Notes: generated by a model from the sequence alone, not told the origin. DNA of 64,000 nt from Modestobacter sp. L9-4 (GCF_019112525.1 NZ_CP077800.1:248001-312000); one strand, 5' to 3'. Counted from the stretch's first letter, positions 26,386 through 36,028 are shown. Translations and numbers: made by a program.

Positions 26386-27572
26386 CAGTTCTCCCTCGTG
26401 ATGGCGGTCCAGGTGGAGCGGTCGGCGGCGCTGCGCTCGACGGCGTCCAGCACGCGCTGCACGTCCAGGCCGTCGGCGAACGACGGCGTCGGCTGCTCCC
26501 CGGCCGCGAGTGCGGTCACCAGGTCCACGACCTGGTGGGTGAAGCCGTGCTCGTAGCCCAGCCCGTGCCCGGCGGGCCACCACGCGGCGACGTAGGGGTG
26601 CTCGGGCTCGGTGACCACGATCCGGCGGAAGCCCGCGGTCTCCGCCGGCTCGGCGCCGTCGAAGAAGTGCAGGACGTTCATGTCCTCGAAGTCGAACGCC
26701 AGGCTGCCGGCCGAGCCGTTGACCTCGATCCGGATCGCGTTCTTGCGGCCCAGGGCGAACCGCGTGGCCTCGAAGGTCGCCAGCGCACCGCCGGAGAAGC
26801 GTCCGAGGAAGACCGCGGCGTCGTCGACGGTGACCTCGCCCATGCCCTCGCCACCGACGCCCCCTAGCGCGCCAGTGCTGGCCGGCAGCGGCCGCTTGCG
26901 GACGAAGGTCTCCAGGACGGCGCTGACGCCGGTGAGCGCCTCGCCGGTGATGAACTGGGTGAGGTCGACGATGTGCGCGCCGATGTCGCCGAGCGCGCCG
27001 GAGCCGGCCCGCTCCTTCTCCAGCCGCCACGACATCGGGGCGGCGGGGTCGGCGATCCAGTCCTGCAGGTACTGCGCGCGCACGTGCCGCACCGTCCCGA
27101 TCCGGCCCTCGGCGACGAGCCGGCGGGCCAGGGCGATCGCCGGCACCCGCCGGTAGGTGAACCCGACCATGGCCAGCACCCCGGACGCCGCGGCCTCCGT
27201 GGCGGCCGCGGTCATCGCCTCGGCCTCGGCGACGGAGTTGGCCAGCGGCTTCTCGCACAGCACGTGCTTGCCGGCCCGCAGGGCGGCGATGGCGATCTCG
27301 GCGTGGCTGTCGCCGGGGGTGCAGATGTCGACCAGGTCGACGTCGTCGCGCTCCACGACCCGGCGCCAGTCGGTCTCGGTGTCGGCCCAGCCCAGCCGGT
27401 CGGCGGCCGAGGCGACACCGGCGGCGTCCCGGCCGCCCAGGACGGTGAGCTCGGGCCGCAGCGGGAGGTCGAAGAAGCGGGGCGCGGTGCGCCACGCCTG
27501 GGAGTGGGCCACGCCCATGAAGGCGTAGCCGATCATGCCGACGCGCAGCGGCGGCCGGGAAGCTGAGGTCAT
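26385..27572 (-). CDS. Gfo/Idh/MocA family NAD(P)-dependent dehydrogenase
   Basis: A 395-residue two-domain oxidoreductase. The Rossmann motif GMIGYAFMG lies near residue 12, the catalytic Lys is in CEKPLANS (about 104), and the dimerisation sheet contains GDIGAHIVD, which supplies the usual Asp and His. It oxidises a sugar or inositol hydroxyl with NAD(P)+. Starts at ATG 27572, just after an intercistronic hairpin following the importer's binding-protein gene. Coupled to the isomerase gene downstream. Together they probably convert the imported sugar or cyclitol into a keto intermediate and then isomerise it. Confidence 0.88.
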   Translation of the reverse strand: MTSASRPPLRVGMIGYAFMGVAHSQAWRTAPRFFDLPLRPELTVLGGRDAAGVASAADRLGWADTETDWRRVVERDDVDLVDICTPGDSHAEIAIAALRAGKHVLCEKPLANSVAEAEAMTAAATEAAASGVLAMVGFTYRRVPAIALARRLVAEGRIGTVRHVRAQYLQDWIADPAAPMSWRLEKERAGSGALGDIGAHIVDLTQFITGEALTGVSAVLETFVRKRPLPASTGALGGVGGEGMGEVTVDDAAVFLGRFSGGALATFEATRFALGRKNAIRIEVNGSAGSLAFDFEDMNVLHFFDGAEPAETAGFRRIVVTEPEHPYVAAWWPAGHGLGYEHGFTHQVVDLVTALAAGEQPTPSFADGLDVQRVLDAVERSAADRSTWTAITREN

Positions 27573-27593
27573 CAGGTGGCTCCAGGGAGAGGG

Positions 27594-27629
27594 GCCGGGC
27601 ACCGCGGGATGCCCCCCGCGGTGCCCGGC
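27594..27629 (-). terminator. Perfect 15-bp hairpin between importer and enzyme genes
   Basis: Arms 27594-27608 and 27615-27629 with a 6-base loop, 8 bases past the stop of the sugar-binding protein. Same-strand genes follow after 22 bases, so it may be a partial terminator that lowers enzyme expression relative to transport. Confidence 0.7.
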
Positions 27630-27636
27630 CGGCCGA

Positions 27637-28698
27637 TCAGGACTCGAAGGCCGAGCCGAGGTACTGGTCGACGTTGTCCGCGGTGACGACCGGGGCGTTG
27701 AGCACGATCTGCTTCGGGATCTCGACCTCGGACAGGTCAGACAGCGACTTGCCCTGGCCCAGGAGACGGGCCAGCCGCACACCGTCGGCGGCCTGGGTCG
27801 AGGGGTAGATGACCGTGGCCTTCAGCACCGAGTCCCCGGCCTTGATGCTGCGCATGGCGTTGGCCGAGCCGGCGCCGCCGACCATGAAGAACTCGTTGCG
27901 GCCGGCGTTGTTGATCGCGGCCAGGACGCCGACGCCCTGGTCGTCGTCGTGGTTCCAGATGGCGTCGATCTTCGGGGCGGCCTGCAGCAGGTTCGAGGCC
28001 GCCTCCTCACCGGACTCCACGGTGAACTCCGCGGCGACGCGGTTGTTGACCTTCAGCCCGCAGTCGGCCAGCGCGTCGGCGAAGCCCTTGCTGCGGTCCT
28101 GGGTCAGCGGCAGCGAGTCGATGCCGGCGATCTCGGCGACCACCGAGTCGGGCTTGCCGCCCAGCTGGGAGCACACGTAGGTGCCGGCCGAGACGCCCAT
28201 GCCGTAGTTGTCGCCCAGCACGGTGGCGCGGGCGGCGAAGGGGCTGTCGAACTCGCGGTCGACGTTGATGACCGGGATGCCGGCCTCCATCGCCTTCAGC
28301 GCGACCGGGGTGAGCGCCGCACCGTCGAAGGGCAGCAGCACGATCGCGTCGACCTTGTCGTTGATGAACGTCTCGACCTGGCTGATCTGCGTGCTGACGT
28401 CGTTGGTGCCCTCGGCGACCTGCAGGTCGACGTCGGGGTACTTCTCCGCCGCCGCCCGGGCGGCGTTGGTGATGCCGGACATCCAGCCGTGGTCGGCCGC
28501 CGGGGCGGAGAAGCCGATGGTCACCTTGTCGCCGGCGTCGTCGTTGGCGCTGACCGCGCCACCGGCGGCCGCGCCGCTGGCCGCGGCCGGGGCGTCGGGG
28601 GTGTTGCTGGTGCACCCGGTCACGAGCGCGGTCGCGCCGGCCAGGCAGACGGTGGTGGTCAACAGGCGCCGGAACGGGCGCTGCCGCGTTGCAGACAT
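27637..28698 (-). CDS. Sugar ABC transporter substrate-binding lipoprotein (RbsB-like)
   Basis: A 353-residue type I periplasmic binding protein. Signal peptide with lipobox VTGC (Cys29), an Ala/Gly linker, then the core starting KVTIGFSAPAADHGW, which is the ribose/galactose-binding-protein signature. VINVDREFDSP and NHDDDQGVG contribute the usual sugar-binding Asp/Asn/Arg residues. Ligand: probably a pentose, hexose or cyclitol. Starts at ATG 28698 with a GAGGAGAG site. A hairpin separates it from the permease gene, which would let it be made in excess, as binding proteins need to be. Confidence 0.88.
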   Translation of the reverse strand: MSATRQRPFRRLLTTTVCLAGATALVTGCTSNTPDAPAAASGAAAGGAVSANDDAGDKVTIGFSAPAADHGWMSGITNAARAAAEKYPDVDLQVAEGTNDVSTQISQVETFINDKVDAIVLLPFDGAALTPVALKAMEAGIPVINVDREFDSPFAARATVLGDNYGMGVSAGTYVCSQLGGKPDSVVAEIAGIDSLPLTQDRSKGFADALADCGLKVNNRVAAEFTVESGEEAASNLLQAAPKIDAIWNHDDDQGVGVLAAINNAGRNEFFMVGGAGSANAMRSIKAGDSVLKATVIYPSTQAADGVRLARLLGQGKSLSDLSEVEIPKQIVLNAPVVTADNVDQYLGSAFES

Positions 28699-28799
28699 CG
28701 TTCTCTCCTCGGATCGAGCCGACCTGGGCAGTCCAGGTGCCGGCGGGGGACGGACGGGTGCTCCACCCGGCCCGGCGACGGCCGGCGGGGGGTCGTGCG

Positions 28800-28825
28800 G
28801 GTCCGCGCCCGGGCGGGCGCGGACC
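28800..28825 (-). terminator. Hairpin between permease and binding-protein genes
   Basis: Perfect 11-bp arms (28800-28810 and 28815-28825) with a 4-base loop, 3 bases after the permease stop. Inside an operon, such a hairpin usually acts as an mRNA-processing or stability barrier. The 130-base gap up to the next gene holds nothing else recognisable. Confidence 0.5.
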
Positions 28826-28828
28826 GGA

Positions 28829-30010
28829 TCAGGGGGTGGCGACGGGGCCGCCGGGGCGGTCACCGGCCGGGCCGCCTGCGGTCCCCGACCCGCCGGACAC
28901 CGCGCCGGCCGGGCCACCGGGGGCGGCCGCACCACCGGCCGGCGTCGTCGACCGCGGCGGACGCAGCCGGAACCCGCCCGTCGCCAGCCGCTGCTGCAGC
29001 AGGACGGCGGCCACGATGATCACGCCGCGGGCCACGGCCTGGGCCGAGCTGGACAGGTTGTTGAGCGTGAAGACGTTGCCCAGCGTGGTGAAGATGATGA
29101 CGCCGAGCACGGTGCCGACGATGGTGCCGCGGCCACCGATGAGCAGCGTGCCGCCGATGACGACCGCGGCGATGGCGTCCAGCTCGTAGAGGTTGCCGTG
29201 CGTGGCGCTGCCGGTCGTGGTGCGGGCCATGATCAGCACCGCGGCGATGCCGCAGCAGAAGCCGGAGAGCGCGTACAGGAGCACCGTGTGCCGCTGCACG
29301 CGGATGCCGGCCAGCCGCGCGGCCTCGGCGTTGCCCCCGACGGCGAACGTGCGCCGGCCGAAGGTGGTGCGGTTGAGCAGCACCCACCCGGCGACGGCGA
29401 CCAGCGCGAAGACGATCACCAGCGTGGGCACCCCGAGCACGTCGCCGGAGAAGAACCGGATGAAGCTCTGGTCCTGGACGATCTGGGTGCGCCGGTCGGA
29501 GATGATCTCGGCCAGGCCGCGGGCCGCGGCGAGCATGGCCAGGGTCGCGATGAAGGCGGCGAGCTTGCCGTAGGCGATCACGACGCCGTTGACCAGCCCG
29601 GCGATGGTGCCCACCAGCAGCGCGCTGCCCACCATCACGATCCAGTGGGTGTCGGCGGCCATCTGCTGGGTGGCCAGAGTGCTCGCCCACACCGAGGACA
29701 GCGCCACCAGCGCGCCGACGGAGAGGTCGATGCCGCCGCCGATGATCACGAAGGTCATCCCGATGCTGACGACCCCGATGACCGAGGCCAGCCGGAGGAT
29801 CGTCAGCACGTTGTCGATGTCGGCGAACCGGTCGCCGGCGGTCACGATGCCGGCGATGCACAGCAGGACCAGGGCGATGACCAGCCCCATGTTGCGCCCG
29901 ACCGAGCCGGCCATCAGCCGGTGGCCGGCACCGCCGCCGGAGCCCGGGCGGGCCGCCGTCCCGCCCGCGGTCGCCCCGGCCGGGGCCTTGGTCGTCGTCG
30001 TTCCGCTCAT
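28829..30010 (-). CDS. Sugar ABC transporter permease (RbsC-like)
   Basis: A 393-residue membrane permease with 8-10 helices between about residues 40 and 345. The conserved GGIDLSVGALVALS and FAVGGNAEAARLAGI segments identify the ribose/xylose/inositol permease family. The C-terminal 45 residues are a low-complexity Gly/Pro/Ala tail unusual for the family. The N-terminus is also extended (about 35 Gly/Thr/Ala residues). Its start overlaps the stop of the ATPase gene (4 bases), so the two are translationally coupled. Confidence 0.9.
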   Translation of the reverse strand: MSGTTTTKAPAGATAGGTAARPGSGGGAGHRLMAGSVGRNMGLVIALVLLCIAGIVTAGDRFADIDNVLTILRLASVIGVVSIGMTFVIIGGGIDLSVGALVALSSVWASTLATQQMAADTHWIVMVGSALLVGTIAGLVNGVVIAYGKLAAFIATLAMLAAARGLAEIISDRRTQIVQDQSFIRFFSGDVLGVPTLVIVFALVAVAGWVLLNRTTFGRRTFAVGGNAEAARLAGIRVQRHTVLLYALSGFCCGIAAVLIMARTTTGSATHGNLYELDAIAAVVIGGTLLIGGRGTIVGTVLGVIIFTTLGNVFTLNNLSSSAQAVARGVIIVAAVLLQQRLATGGFRLRPPRSTTPAGGAAAPGGPAGAVSGGSGTAGGPAGDRPGGPVATP

Positions 30011-31569
30011 GCCGCGTCCCCTTCTCGTGCGGCGCCCGCCGTGGGCTCCGTCCTGTGCTGCCCTGCTCCTTGCATCACGAGGTCGAGCACCCGGTGCTCG
30101 TCGAGCGCGTCGGCCGGGGCGCTGGCCACGACCGCGCCGTCGGCCACCACCAGCACGTGGTCGGCCAGCCCCAGCACCTCGGGGATCTCGCTGGAGACCA
30201 TGACGACGGCGACCCCTCGGTCGGCGAGCGCCCGGATGAGCGCGTAGATCTCCGACCGGGCGCCCACGTCGACGCCCCGGGTCGGCTCGTCCAGCAGCAG
30301 CACCCGGCAGTCGCGCAGCAGCCAGCGGGCGAGCACGACCTTCTGCTGGTTGCCCCCGGACAGCACGCGCACCTCGCGCTCGACGTCGACCGGGCGCAGG
30401 TCCAGGGACTCGGCCTGGTCCCGCGCCGCCTGCTTCTCCGCCCCACCGGAGAGGAAGCCGCCGCGGGCGAAGCGCCGCAGCGAGGAGAGCGTGATGTTGC
30501 GGTAGATCGGCTCGCCGAGCAGGAGCCCCTGGCTCTTGCGCTCCTCCGGCGCCAGTCCCATCCCGGCGCCGACGGCGGCCGCCACGTCACCGGGCCGCAG
30601 CCGGCGACCGCCCACCTGGACGGTGCCGGCGGTCGCGCGGCGGGCGCCGTAGACGGTCTCCAGGATCTCCGAGCGGCCCGAGCCGACGAGCCCGGCCAGG
30701 CCGAGGACCTCCCCGGGCCGGACGGTGAAGGACACCCCGTCGAAGCTGCCGGCCAGCCCGAGGTGCTCGACCTCCAGCAGCGGGGCGACCGTCGGGTCGG
30801 GCAGCTCGCGGCGGGGCGGGAAGACGTACTCGATCGAGCGGCCGGTCATCAGCGTGATCACCTCGCGGGTGGAGGTGCCGGCCGCCGGCAGCCCGGTGGC
30901 GACGGTGCGGCCGTCCTTGAGCACGGTGATCCGGTCACCGACCTCACGGATCTCCTCCAGCCGGTGGGAGATGTAGACGACGGCGACGCCGCTGGCGGTG
31001 AGGTCGCGGATGACGGCGAAGAGGTGGTCGACCTCCTCGCTGTCCAGGACCGCGGAGGGCTCGTCCATGACGATCAGCCGGGCGTCCTGGGACAGCGCGC
31101 GGGCCATGCTGACCATCTGCTGCGACGCGGCCGACAGCGACCCGACCTCGTCGGTGGGCCGGATCTCGGGGTGCCCGAGCCGGGTGAGCAGCGCGGCGGC
31201 GGCGCGGTTGGCCTCGGCCGGGCGGGTGATCCCCAGGTGGGAGCGCTCGCGGCCGAGGAAGACGTTGTCGGCGACGGTGAGCCCGGCGACCAGGTCCAGC
31301 TCCTGGTAGATGGTCGCGATGCCCAGCGACATGGCCGCCTGGGGGTCGCCGAGGGTGACCGGGGCGCCGTCCCAGGTGATCTGGCCCTGGTCGGGCTGGT
31401 GCGCGCCGGCCAGGACCTTGATCAGCGTCGACTTGCCGGCGCCGTTCTGGCCGAGCAGGCAGTGCACCTCACCGGGGCGGACGTCGAGGTCCACGCCGTC
31501 GAGGGCGCGGACGCCCGGGAACTGCTTGACGATGCCGTGCATCGTCAGCAGTGGTGCTGTCGGGTCCAC
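30007..31569 (-). CDS. Sugar ABC transporter ATP-binding protein, two ABC domains (RbsA-like)
   Basis: A 520-residue protein with two fused ABC domains. The first has GQNGAGKST and signature LSAASQQMVSMARAL. The second has the degenerate GLVGSGRSE usual for this family, and signature LSGGNQQKVVLARWL with LLLDEPTRGVD. It energises the importer together with the RbsC-like permease. GTG 31569 was chosen because AGGAG lies 8 bases upstream; an ATG at 31626 would add 19 residues but removes the promoter spacing. First gene of the importer operon, downstream of a sigma-70-like promoter and the ROK regulator gene. Confidence 0.9.
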   Translation of the reverse strand: MDPTAPLLTMHGIVKQFPGVRALDGVDLDVRPGEVHCLLGQNGAGKSTLIKVLAGAHQPDQGQITWDGAPVTLGDPQAAMSLGIATIYQELDLVAGLTVADNVFLGRERSHLGITRPAEANRAAAALLTRLGHPEIRPTDEVGSLSAASQQMVSMARALSQDARLIVMDEPSAVLDSEEVDHLFAVIRDLTASGVAVVYISHRLEEIREVGDRITVLKDGRTVATGLPAAGTSTREVITLMTGRSIEYVFPPRRELPDPTVAPLLEVEHLGLAGSFDGVSFTVRPGEVLGLAGLVGSGRSEILETVYGARRATAGTVQVGGRRLRPGDVAAAVGAGMGLAPEERKSQGLLLGEPIYRNITLSSLRRFARGGFLSGGAEKQAARDQAESLDLRPVDVEREVRVLSGGNQQKVVLARWLLRDCRVLLLDEPTRGVDVGARSEIYALIRALADRGVAVVMVSSEIPEVLGLADHVLVVADGAVVASAPADALDEHRVLDLVMQGAGQHRTEPTAGAAREGDAA

Positions 31570-31613
31570 TGGGCCAGCTCCTGACTTTTGCTCATCGTTG
31601 AACAGAAGTGCGT

Positions 31614-31651
31614 CAGGGCGGACCATATGTCCCAGCTCACATCCGGGTCAA
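31614..31651 (-). promoter_or_regulatory. Promoter of the sugar importer operon with a palindrome over the -10
   Basis: On the minus strand TTGACC (31651-31646) and TATGGT (31627-31622) are separated by 18 bases. The palindrome GGAC-CATAT-GTCC (31620-31632) covers the -10. The leader that follows is unusually AT-rich for this genome. The adjacent ROK regulator is the obvious candidate to bind there. Confidence 0.55.
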
Positions 31652-31695
31652 GGACGTCGTGCAGCGTTGCCGGATCGTGATGCGGGCGCGACGGG

Positions 31696-31720
31696 GCCGC
31701 CCGTCGCCCCGGCGGGCGGC
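31696..31720 (-). terminator. Hairpin after the ROK regulator gene
   Basis: 8-bp arms (31696-31703 and 31713-31720) with a 9-base loop, 31 bases past the ROK stop and upstream of the importer promoter. Confidence 0.45.
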
Positions 31721-31751
31721 AGGCGGAGCAGGACGTCGGTGGGTGCCGGCG

Positions 31752-32942
31752 TCAGCGGGCGGTGCGCCGGCCCGGGTCGTCGGCGCGGGAGGAGCTCACG
31801 GCGTCCTCGTCGAGGTAGCCCTCGATGGCCATCAGCGCGGCACCCAGCCGGCCGGACAGCGCCGGGGCGTCGCTCACGGTGATCTCCAGCGCCCGGGCCG
31901 CCAGCGGCAGCGACCGTCCGTAGACGGCCTCGCGGATGCCGGCCAGCAGCGGGGCACCGGCCTGGGCGACACCACCGGTCATCACGATCCGGTGCGGGTT
32001 GAAGAAGTTGACCAGCGCGGCCAGCACCGTGCCGATGGTGCGGCCGGCGTCGCGCACCAGCTCCAGCGTCGGGCCGTCACCGTGCCGCGCCAGCTCCAGC
32101 AGCTCACGGGTGGTGGTCACCGGCAGCCCGGCGGCGACGGCCGCGCGCAGCAGCGCCCCGCCGCCGGCGATGGCCTCCAGGCAGTTCTCGTTGCCGCAGC
32201 GGCAGACGACCGGGTGCCCGTTCGGGGGCGGCACCGAGATGTGCCCGATGTCGCCGGCACTGCCCTGGGCCCCGCGGTAGACCTGGCCGTCGACGATGAT
32301 CCCGCAGCCGATGCCGGTGCCGACCTTGACGACCAGCACGTCCTCGTCGGAGCCGGCGATGCCCATCTCGCCCAGCGCCATGACGTTGACGTCGTTGTCG
32401 GCGTAGACCGGGCAGTCGTAGCGGGCGAAGGCGGTGGGGATCGGGAAGTCGTGCCAGCCGGGCATGATCGGCGGGTGCACCGGGCGGCCGGTGGAGAACT
32501 CCACCGGCCCGGGCACGCCGATGCCCACCGCGCACACGTCGGCCGGGGTGAGCCTGGCCTCGGTGAGCACCTGCTGGGCGAGCCGGTCGACCTCGGCCAG
32601 CACCGCCTCCGGCCCGTCGGCGATGTCGATCGGGTGGCCCACGGTGGCCAGCACCTGCGCCGACAGGTCGGTCACCGCGACGTCGACGCTGGTGACGCCC
32701 AGGTCGACGGCCAGCACGCAGCCGGCCCCGCCGTTGAACTCCAGCAGCGTCGGCGGGCGGCCGCCGGTGCTGCCCCCGCGCCCGCCCTCGGCCAGCAGGT
32801 TCGCCGCGATGAGCTGGTCGACCCGGGCGGTGACGGTGTTGCGCGAGGCGCCGGTGAGGGCCACCAGCTCCGCCCGGCTGCGGGCCCGGCCGGTGCGCAC
32901 GTGACGCAGCAGCGCGCTCGCAGAGGCAGAGGGGTGCGCCAC
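31752..32942 (-). CDS. ROK family transcriptional regulator
   Basis: A 396-residue repressor. An N-terminal winged helix-turn-helix (about 8-62, with RAELVALTGASRNTVTARV) is followed by a sugar-kinase-like ROK domain: the phosphate loop region VDLGVTSVDVAV, the zinc motif CRCGNENCLE, and EAIAGGGALL. It senses a sugar and releases DNA. It directly precedes the RbsABC-like operon on the same strand and should control it, probably through the palindrome at 31620-31632. GTG 32942 has GGGAG 9 bases upstream. Divergent from the ftsH transcription unit. Confidence 0.88.
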   Translation of the reverse strand: MAHPSASASALLRHVRTGRARSRAELVALTGASRNTVTARVDQLIAANLLAEGGRGGSTGGRPPTLLEFNGGAGCVLAVDLGVTSVDVAVTDLSAQVLATVGHPIDIADGPEAVLAEVDRLAQQVLTEARLTPADVCAVGIGVPGPVEFSTGRPVHPPIMPGWHDFPIPTAFARYDCPVYADNDVNVMALGEMGIAGSDEDVLVVKVGTGIGCGIIVDGQVYRGAQGSAGDIGHISVPPPNGHPVVCRCGNENCLEAIAGGGALLRAAVAAGLPVTTTRELLELARHGDGPTLELVRDAGRTIGTVLAALVNFFNPHRIVMTGGVAQAGAPLLAGIREAVYGRSLPLAARALEITVSDAPALSGRLGAALMAIEGYLDEDAVSSSRADDPGRRTAR

Positions 32943-33088
32943 GCCGCCATGCTCCCACGCACCCGGCCCGCGCACCCGGCCCCGACGTCCGTGGGCCTCC
33001 CGCGAGGGCGACCTCCGGCGTACAGCTGACGTCCAGGCGACGTGGAGATACTGGGGCGCGGACGACGATCCGCGACCGAAGGACCACG

Positions 33089-33148
33089 ATGACCCCACGC
33101 TCCACCGCCCCGCGCACCGCGCGACCCCGACGCGGGACGCACGCGTGA
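33089..33148 (+). CDS. 19-codon mini-ORF overlapping the ftsH start
   Basis: ATG 33089, with GAAGGA 5 bases upstream, runs for 19 codons and ends in a TGA (33146-33148) that overlaps the ftsH GTG as GTGA. The peptide is Arg/Pro/Thr-rich (it starts MTPRSTAPRTARPRR). ftsH itself has no good ribosome site, so its translation may depend on ribosomes finishing this leader. A leader peptide is inferred, not proven. Confidence 0.5.
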   Translation: MTPRSTAPRTARPRRGTHA

Positions 33149-35058
33149 CCGTCAACGCCCGCTCCGGGCTCCCCAAGGACCGTCCCGCCGCGCCGGCCCC
33201 GCCGCCGCCGCCGGGCTGGCGCCGCTGGCTGGTGCCGGTCGGTGTGCTGATCACGCTCGTGCTGCTGTTCCTGCCCGGCATGGGCCGCGGACCGGCCCAG
33301 GTCGACTACGGCGACCTGGCCCAGCAGGTGGCCGCCAAGCAGGTCGACACCCTGCGGCTGACCGCCGACGGCACGATCACCGGCACGTACGCGTCCTCCT
33401 TCGACGGCGGCGAGGACTTCGTCTCGCACTACCCGACCGGGCTGCAGGGCGTCGACGACACCTTCCTGTCCCAGGTGCGCGACCCCTCCGTCGTCCCGCA
33501 CTTCCAGGCGACCGGGGCGACCGGGTCGTGGCTGGGCACGCTGCTGGCGCTGCTGCCCTTCCTGCTGTTCCTCGGCTTCTTCCTCTACATCGGCCGCGCC
33601 GCCCGCAAGGGCATGGCCGGCGGCCTGGGTGGCATCCCGGGCGTGGGCCGGTCGAAGGCGAAGGTCATCGACGCCGTCCGACCGGACACCACGTTCGCCG
33701 ACGTCGCCGGCTACGAGGGCGTCAAGCGCGACGTGACCGAGGTCGTGGACTTCCTGCGGCACGCGGAGAAGTACGCCGCGGCCGGTGCGGTCGCCCCGCG
33801 CGGGGTGCTGATGGCCGGCCCGCCCGGCACCGGCAAGACGTTGCTGGCCCGTGCGGTGGCCGGGGAGGCCGAGGTGCCGTTCTTCTCCATGACCGGCTCG
33901 GGCTTCGTGGAGATGTTCGTCGGCGTGGGTGCTGCCCGGGTGCGCGACCTGTTCGCCGAGGCCCGCAAGCGGGCGCCCGCGATCATCTTCATCGACGAGA
34001 TCGACGCGATCGGCCAGCGCCGCGGCTCGGGCATGGCCAGCAACGACGAGCGCGAGCAGACGCTCAACCAGCTGCTGGCCGAGATGGACGGCTTCGACCC
34101 GGCCACCGGCATCGTGGTGATGGCCGCGACCAACCGGCCCGAGACGCTGGACGCCGCACTCCTGCGCCCGGGCCGGTTCGACCGGCAGGTGACCGTGCCG
34201 CTGCCCACCCAGCCCGAGCGCCGGGCGATCCTGGCCGTGCACGCCGCGGGCAAGCACCTGGCCGCCGACGTCGACCTCGACACCGCCGCGCGGGCCACCC
34301 CGGGCTTCTCCGGTGCCGACCTGGCGAACCTGATGAACGAGGCGGCGATCGTCGCCGTGCGCGACGACCGCACCCAGCTCACCGCCGCCGATCTCTCCCA
34401 GGCCCGCGACCGGATCATCCTGGGCCAGCGGCAGGGGGCCAACTTCCTGCTCGAGTCCGAGAAGCGCAACGTCGCCGTCCACGAGTCCGGGCACGCCCTG
34501 GTCGCCGCGCTGTCCCCCGCCGCCGACCCCGTCGACCGGGTGACCATCCTGCCCAGCGGCATGGCGCTCGGGGTGACCGAGCAGATGCCCGAGGAGGAGC
34601 GGCACCTGTACTCCGAGGAGCAGATGCTGGCCAGCCTGGCGGTGCGCCTGGGCGGGCGGGGCGCCGAGCTGGTCGTGTTCGGCGAGGGCTCGACCGGCGC
34701 CTCCAACGACCTGGCCAGCGCGACCGGCCTGGCCACCCGGATGGTGCGGGAGTTCGGCCTGTCCCCCGCGCTCGGCCCGGTCGGCTACTCCAGCGACTCC
34801 CCGCAGTACCTGGGCGGTGAGCAGGTCACGTCCCGCGCCTACAGCGAGGAGACCCAGCGGGTCATCGACACCGAGGTCGCCCGGCTGGTGCGCGAGGCGG
34901 AGACCACCGCCGTCGAGCTGCTGCGCAGCCACCGGCCGGCGCTGGAGGCCCTGACCCGCCAGCTGCTGGAGCACGAGACGGTCACCGGGGCCGTCGTCCA
35001 CGCCATCGCCGCCGGCTCCACCGCCGACGGCGCCACGCGGGCACCCGTCTCGGCATGA
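33145..35058 (+). CDS. ftsH: ATP-dependent zinc metalloprotease FtsH
   Basis: A 637-residue membrane-anchored AAA+ protease that degrades unassembled membrane proteins and some regulators. The layout is: a Pro-rich N-terminus, first helix about 31-47, an external domain, second helix about 130-150, then the AAA domain with Walker A GPPGTGKT (225-232), Walker [12 protein letters not shown] and the second region of homology [18 protein letters not shown]. The zinc site HESGH is at 446-450, with a later Asp as third ligand. The C-terminus lacks the long disordered tail of mycobacterial FtsH. Starts at GTG 33145, coupled to a 19-codon leader; its stop overlaps a GntR-type gene by 4 bases. Confidence 0.94.
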   Translation: MTVNARSGLPKDRPAAPAPPPPPGWRRWLVPVGVLITLVLLFLPGMGRGPAQVDYGDLAQQVAAKQVDTLRLTADGTITGTYASSFDGGEDFVSHYPTGLQGVDDTFLSQVRDPSVVPHFQATGATGSWLGTLLALLPFLLFLGFFLYIGRAARKGMAGGLGGIPGVGRSKAKVIDAVRPDTTFADVAGYEGVKRDVTEVVDFLRHAEKYAAAGAVAPRGVLMAGPPGTGKTLLARAVAGEAEVPFFSMTGSGFVEMFVGVGAARVRDLFAEARKRAPAIIFIDEIDAIGQRRGSGMASNDEREQTLNQLLAEMDGFDPATGIVVMAATNRPETLDAALLRPGRFDRQVTVPLPTQPERRAILAVHAAGKHLAADVDLDTAARATPGFSGADLANLMNEAAIVAVRDDRTQLTAADLSQARDRIILGQRQGANFLLESEKRNVAVHESGHALVAALSPAADPVDRVTILPSGMALGVTEQMPEEERHLYSEEQMLASLAVRLGGRGAELVVFGEGSTGASNDLASATGLATRMVREFGLSPALGPVGYSSDSPQYLGGEQVTSRAYSEETQRVIDTEVARLVREAETTAVELLRSHRPALEALTRQLLEHETVTGAVVHAIAAGSTADGATRAPVSA

Positions 35059-35444
35059 CGGGCCCACGGGCGCTGGACGTCGGGATCGACCCGGGCAGCA
35101 CGACGCCGCCGTACGAGCAGATCCGGGCCCAGGTGGCGGCGCTGGTGCACCGCGGGACGCTGGTGCACGGCGACCGGCTGCCGAGCGTGCGGGCGCTGGC
35201 CACCGAGCTGGGGGTGGCCGCCGGCACCGTCGCCCGCGCCTACACCGAGCTGGAGACCGACGGGCTGGTGGCGGGCCAGGGCCGGGCCGGCACCCTGGTC
35301 ACCGGCGTGCCCGGCGACGCCGCGACGCTGCAGCTCCAGGCCGCGGCGAACCGGCTCGTCGCGGCCGCCCGCGCCGATGGCCTCGACGACGCAGCGGTGC
35401 GGGCCGCCGTGGAGACCGCACTCGGCGGCACCCCCACGGCCTGA
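35055..35444 (+). CDS. GntR family regulator (short, YtrA-like)
   Basis: A 129-residue regulator. The winged helix (about 15-80) shows the GntR pattern LPSVRALATELGVAAGTVARAY, with ELETDGLV in the wing. The remaining 45 residues form only two or so helices, as in the YtrA subfamily, too short for a ligand-binding FCD or UTRA domain. YtrA proteins usually control adjacent ABC transporters; none is next to it here. Its start overlaps the ftsH stop (ATGA), an unusual partner, which suggests it may regulate its own operon in response to membrane stress (speculative). Confidence 0.87.
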   Translation: MTGPRALDVGIDPGSTTPPYEQIRAQVAALVHRGTLVHGDRLPSVRALATELGVAAGTVARAYTELETDGLVAGQGRAGTLVTGVPGDAATLQLQAAANRLVAAARADGLDDAAVRAAVETALGGTPTA

Positions 35445-35507
35445 CCGTGGGAAGCACGGCGTCGGTCACCGTGTTCATTGGACGTGCTGGACGAGAAGGA
35501 GGCACAC

Positions 35508-36023
35508 GTGACCACTGAGACCGCGATCCTCGCCGGCGGTTGCTTCTGGGGTGCCCAGGAGCTGCTGCGCAAGCGCCCGGGGGTGCTGACCACCCGCGTC
35601 GGCTACTCCGGCGGCGACACCCCCAACGCGACCTACCGCAACCACGGCGACCACGCCGAGGCCGTGGAGGTCGTCTTCGACCCCGCCGTGATCTCCTACC
35701 GCGAGGTCCTGGAGTTCTTCTTCCAGATCCACGACCCGTCGACCAAGGACCGCCAGGGCAACGACCTCGGTCGCAGCTACCGCTCGGCGATCTACTTCAC
35801 GAGCGAGGAGCAGCAGCGCGTCGCCCTCGACACCATCGCCGACGTCGACGCCTCGGGCATCTGGCCGGGCAAGGTCGTCACCGAGGTCGAGCCGGCCGGC
35901 GCGTTCTGGGAGGCCGAGCCCGAACACCAGGACTACCTGCAGAAGATCCCCTTCGGCTACACGTGCCACTTCGTGCGGCCGGACTGGGTGCTCCCCCGCC
36001 GCGAGGCGCAGACCACCGTCTGA
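35508..36023 (+). CDS. msrA: Peptide methionine-S-sulfoxide reductase MsrA
   Basis: Reduces S-methionine sulfoxide in oxidised proteins. 171 residues, normal length. The catalytic GGCFWG motif is near the N-terminus (Cys12), followed by [34 protein letters not shown] and [10 protein letters not shown], all diagnostic. The second recycling Cys is probably in GYTCHF near 155. GTG 35508 is chosen because a near-perfect AAGGAGG (35496-35502) lies 5 bases upstream; a start at 35478 would put that site inside the gene. Monocistronic: two strong hairpins follow. Confidence 0.95.
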   Translation: MTTETAILAGGCFWGAQELLRKRPGVLTTRVGYSGGDTPNATYRNHGDHAEAVEVVFDPAVISYREVLEFFFQIHDPSTKDRQGNDLGRSYRSAIYFTSEEQQRVALDTIADVDASGIWPGKVVTEVEPAGAFWEAEPEHQDYLQKIPFGYTCHFVRPDWVLPRREAQTTV

Positions 36024-36028
36024 CCTGA

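Noticed and set aside
32104-35067. 987-codon minus-strand frame over ftsH
   Set aside because: Opposite strand of an unmistakable FtsH; repetitive composition.
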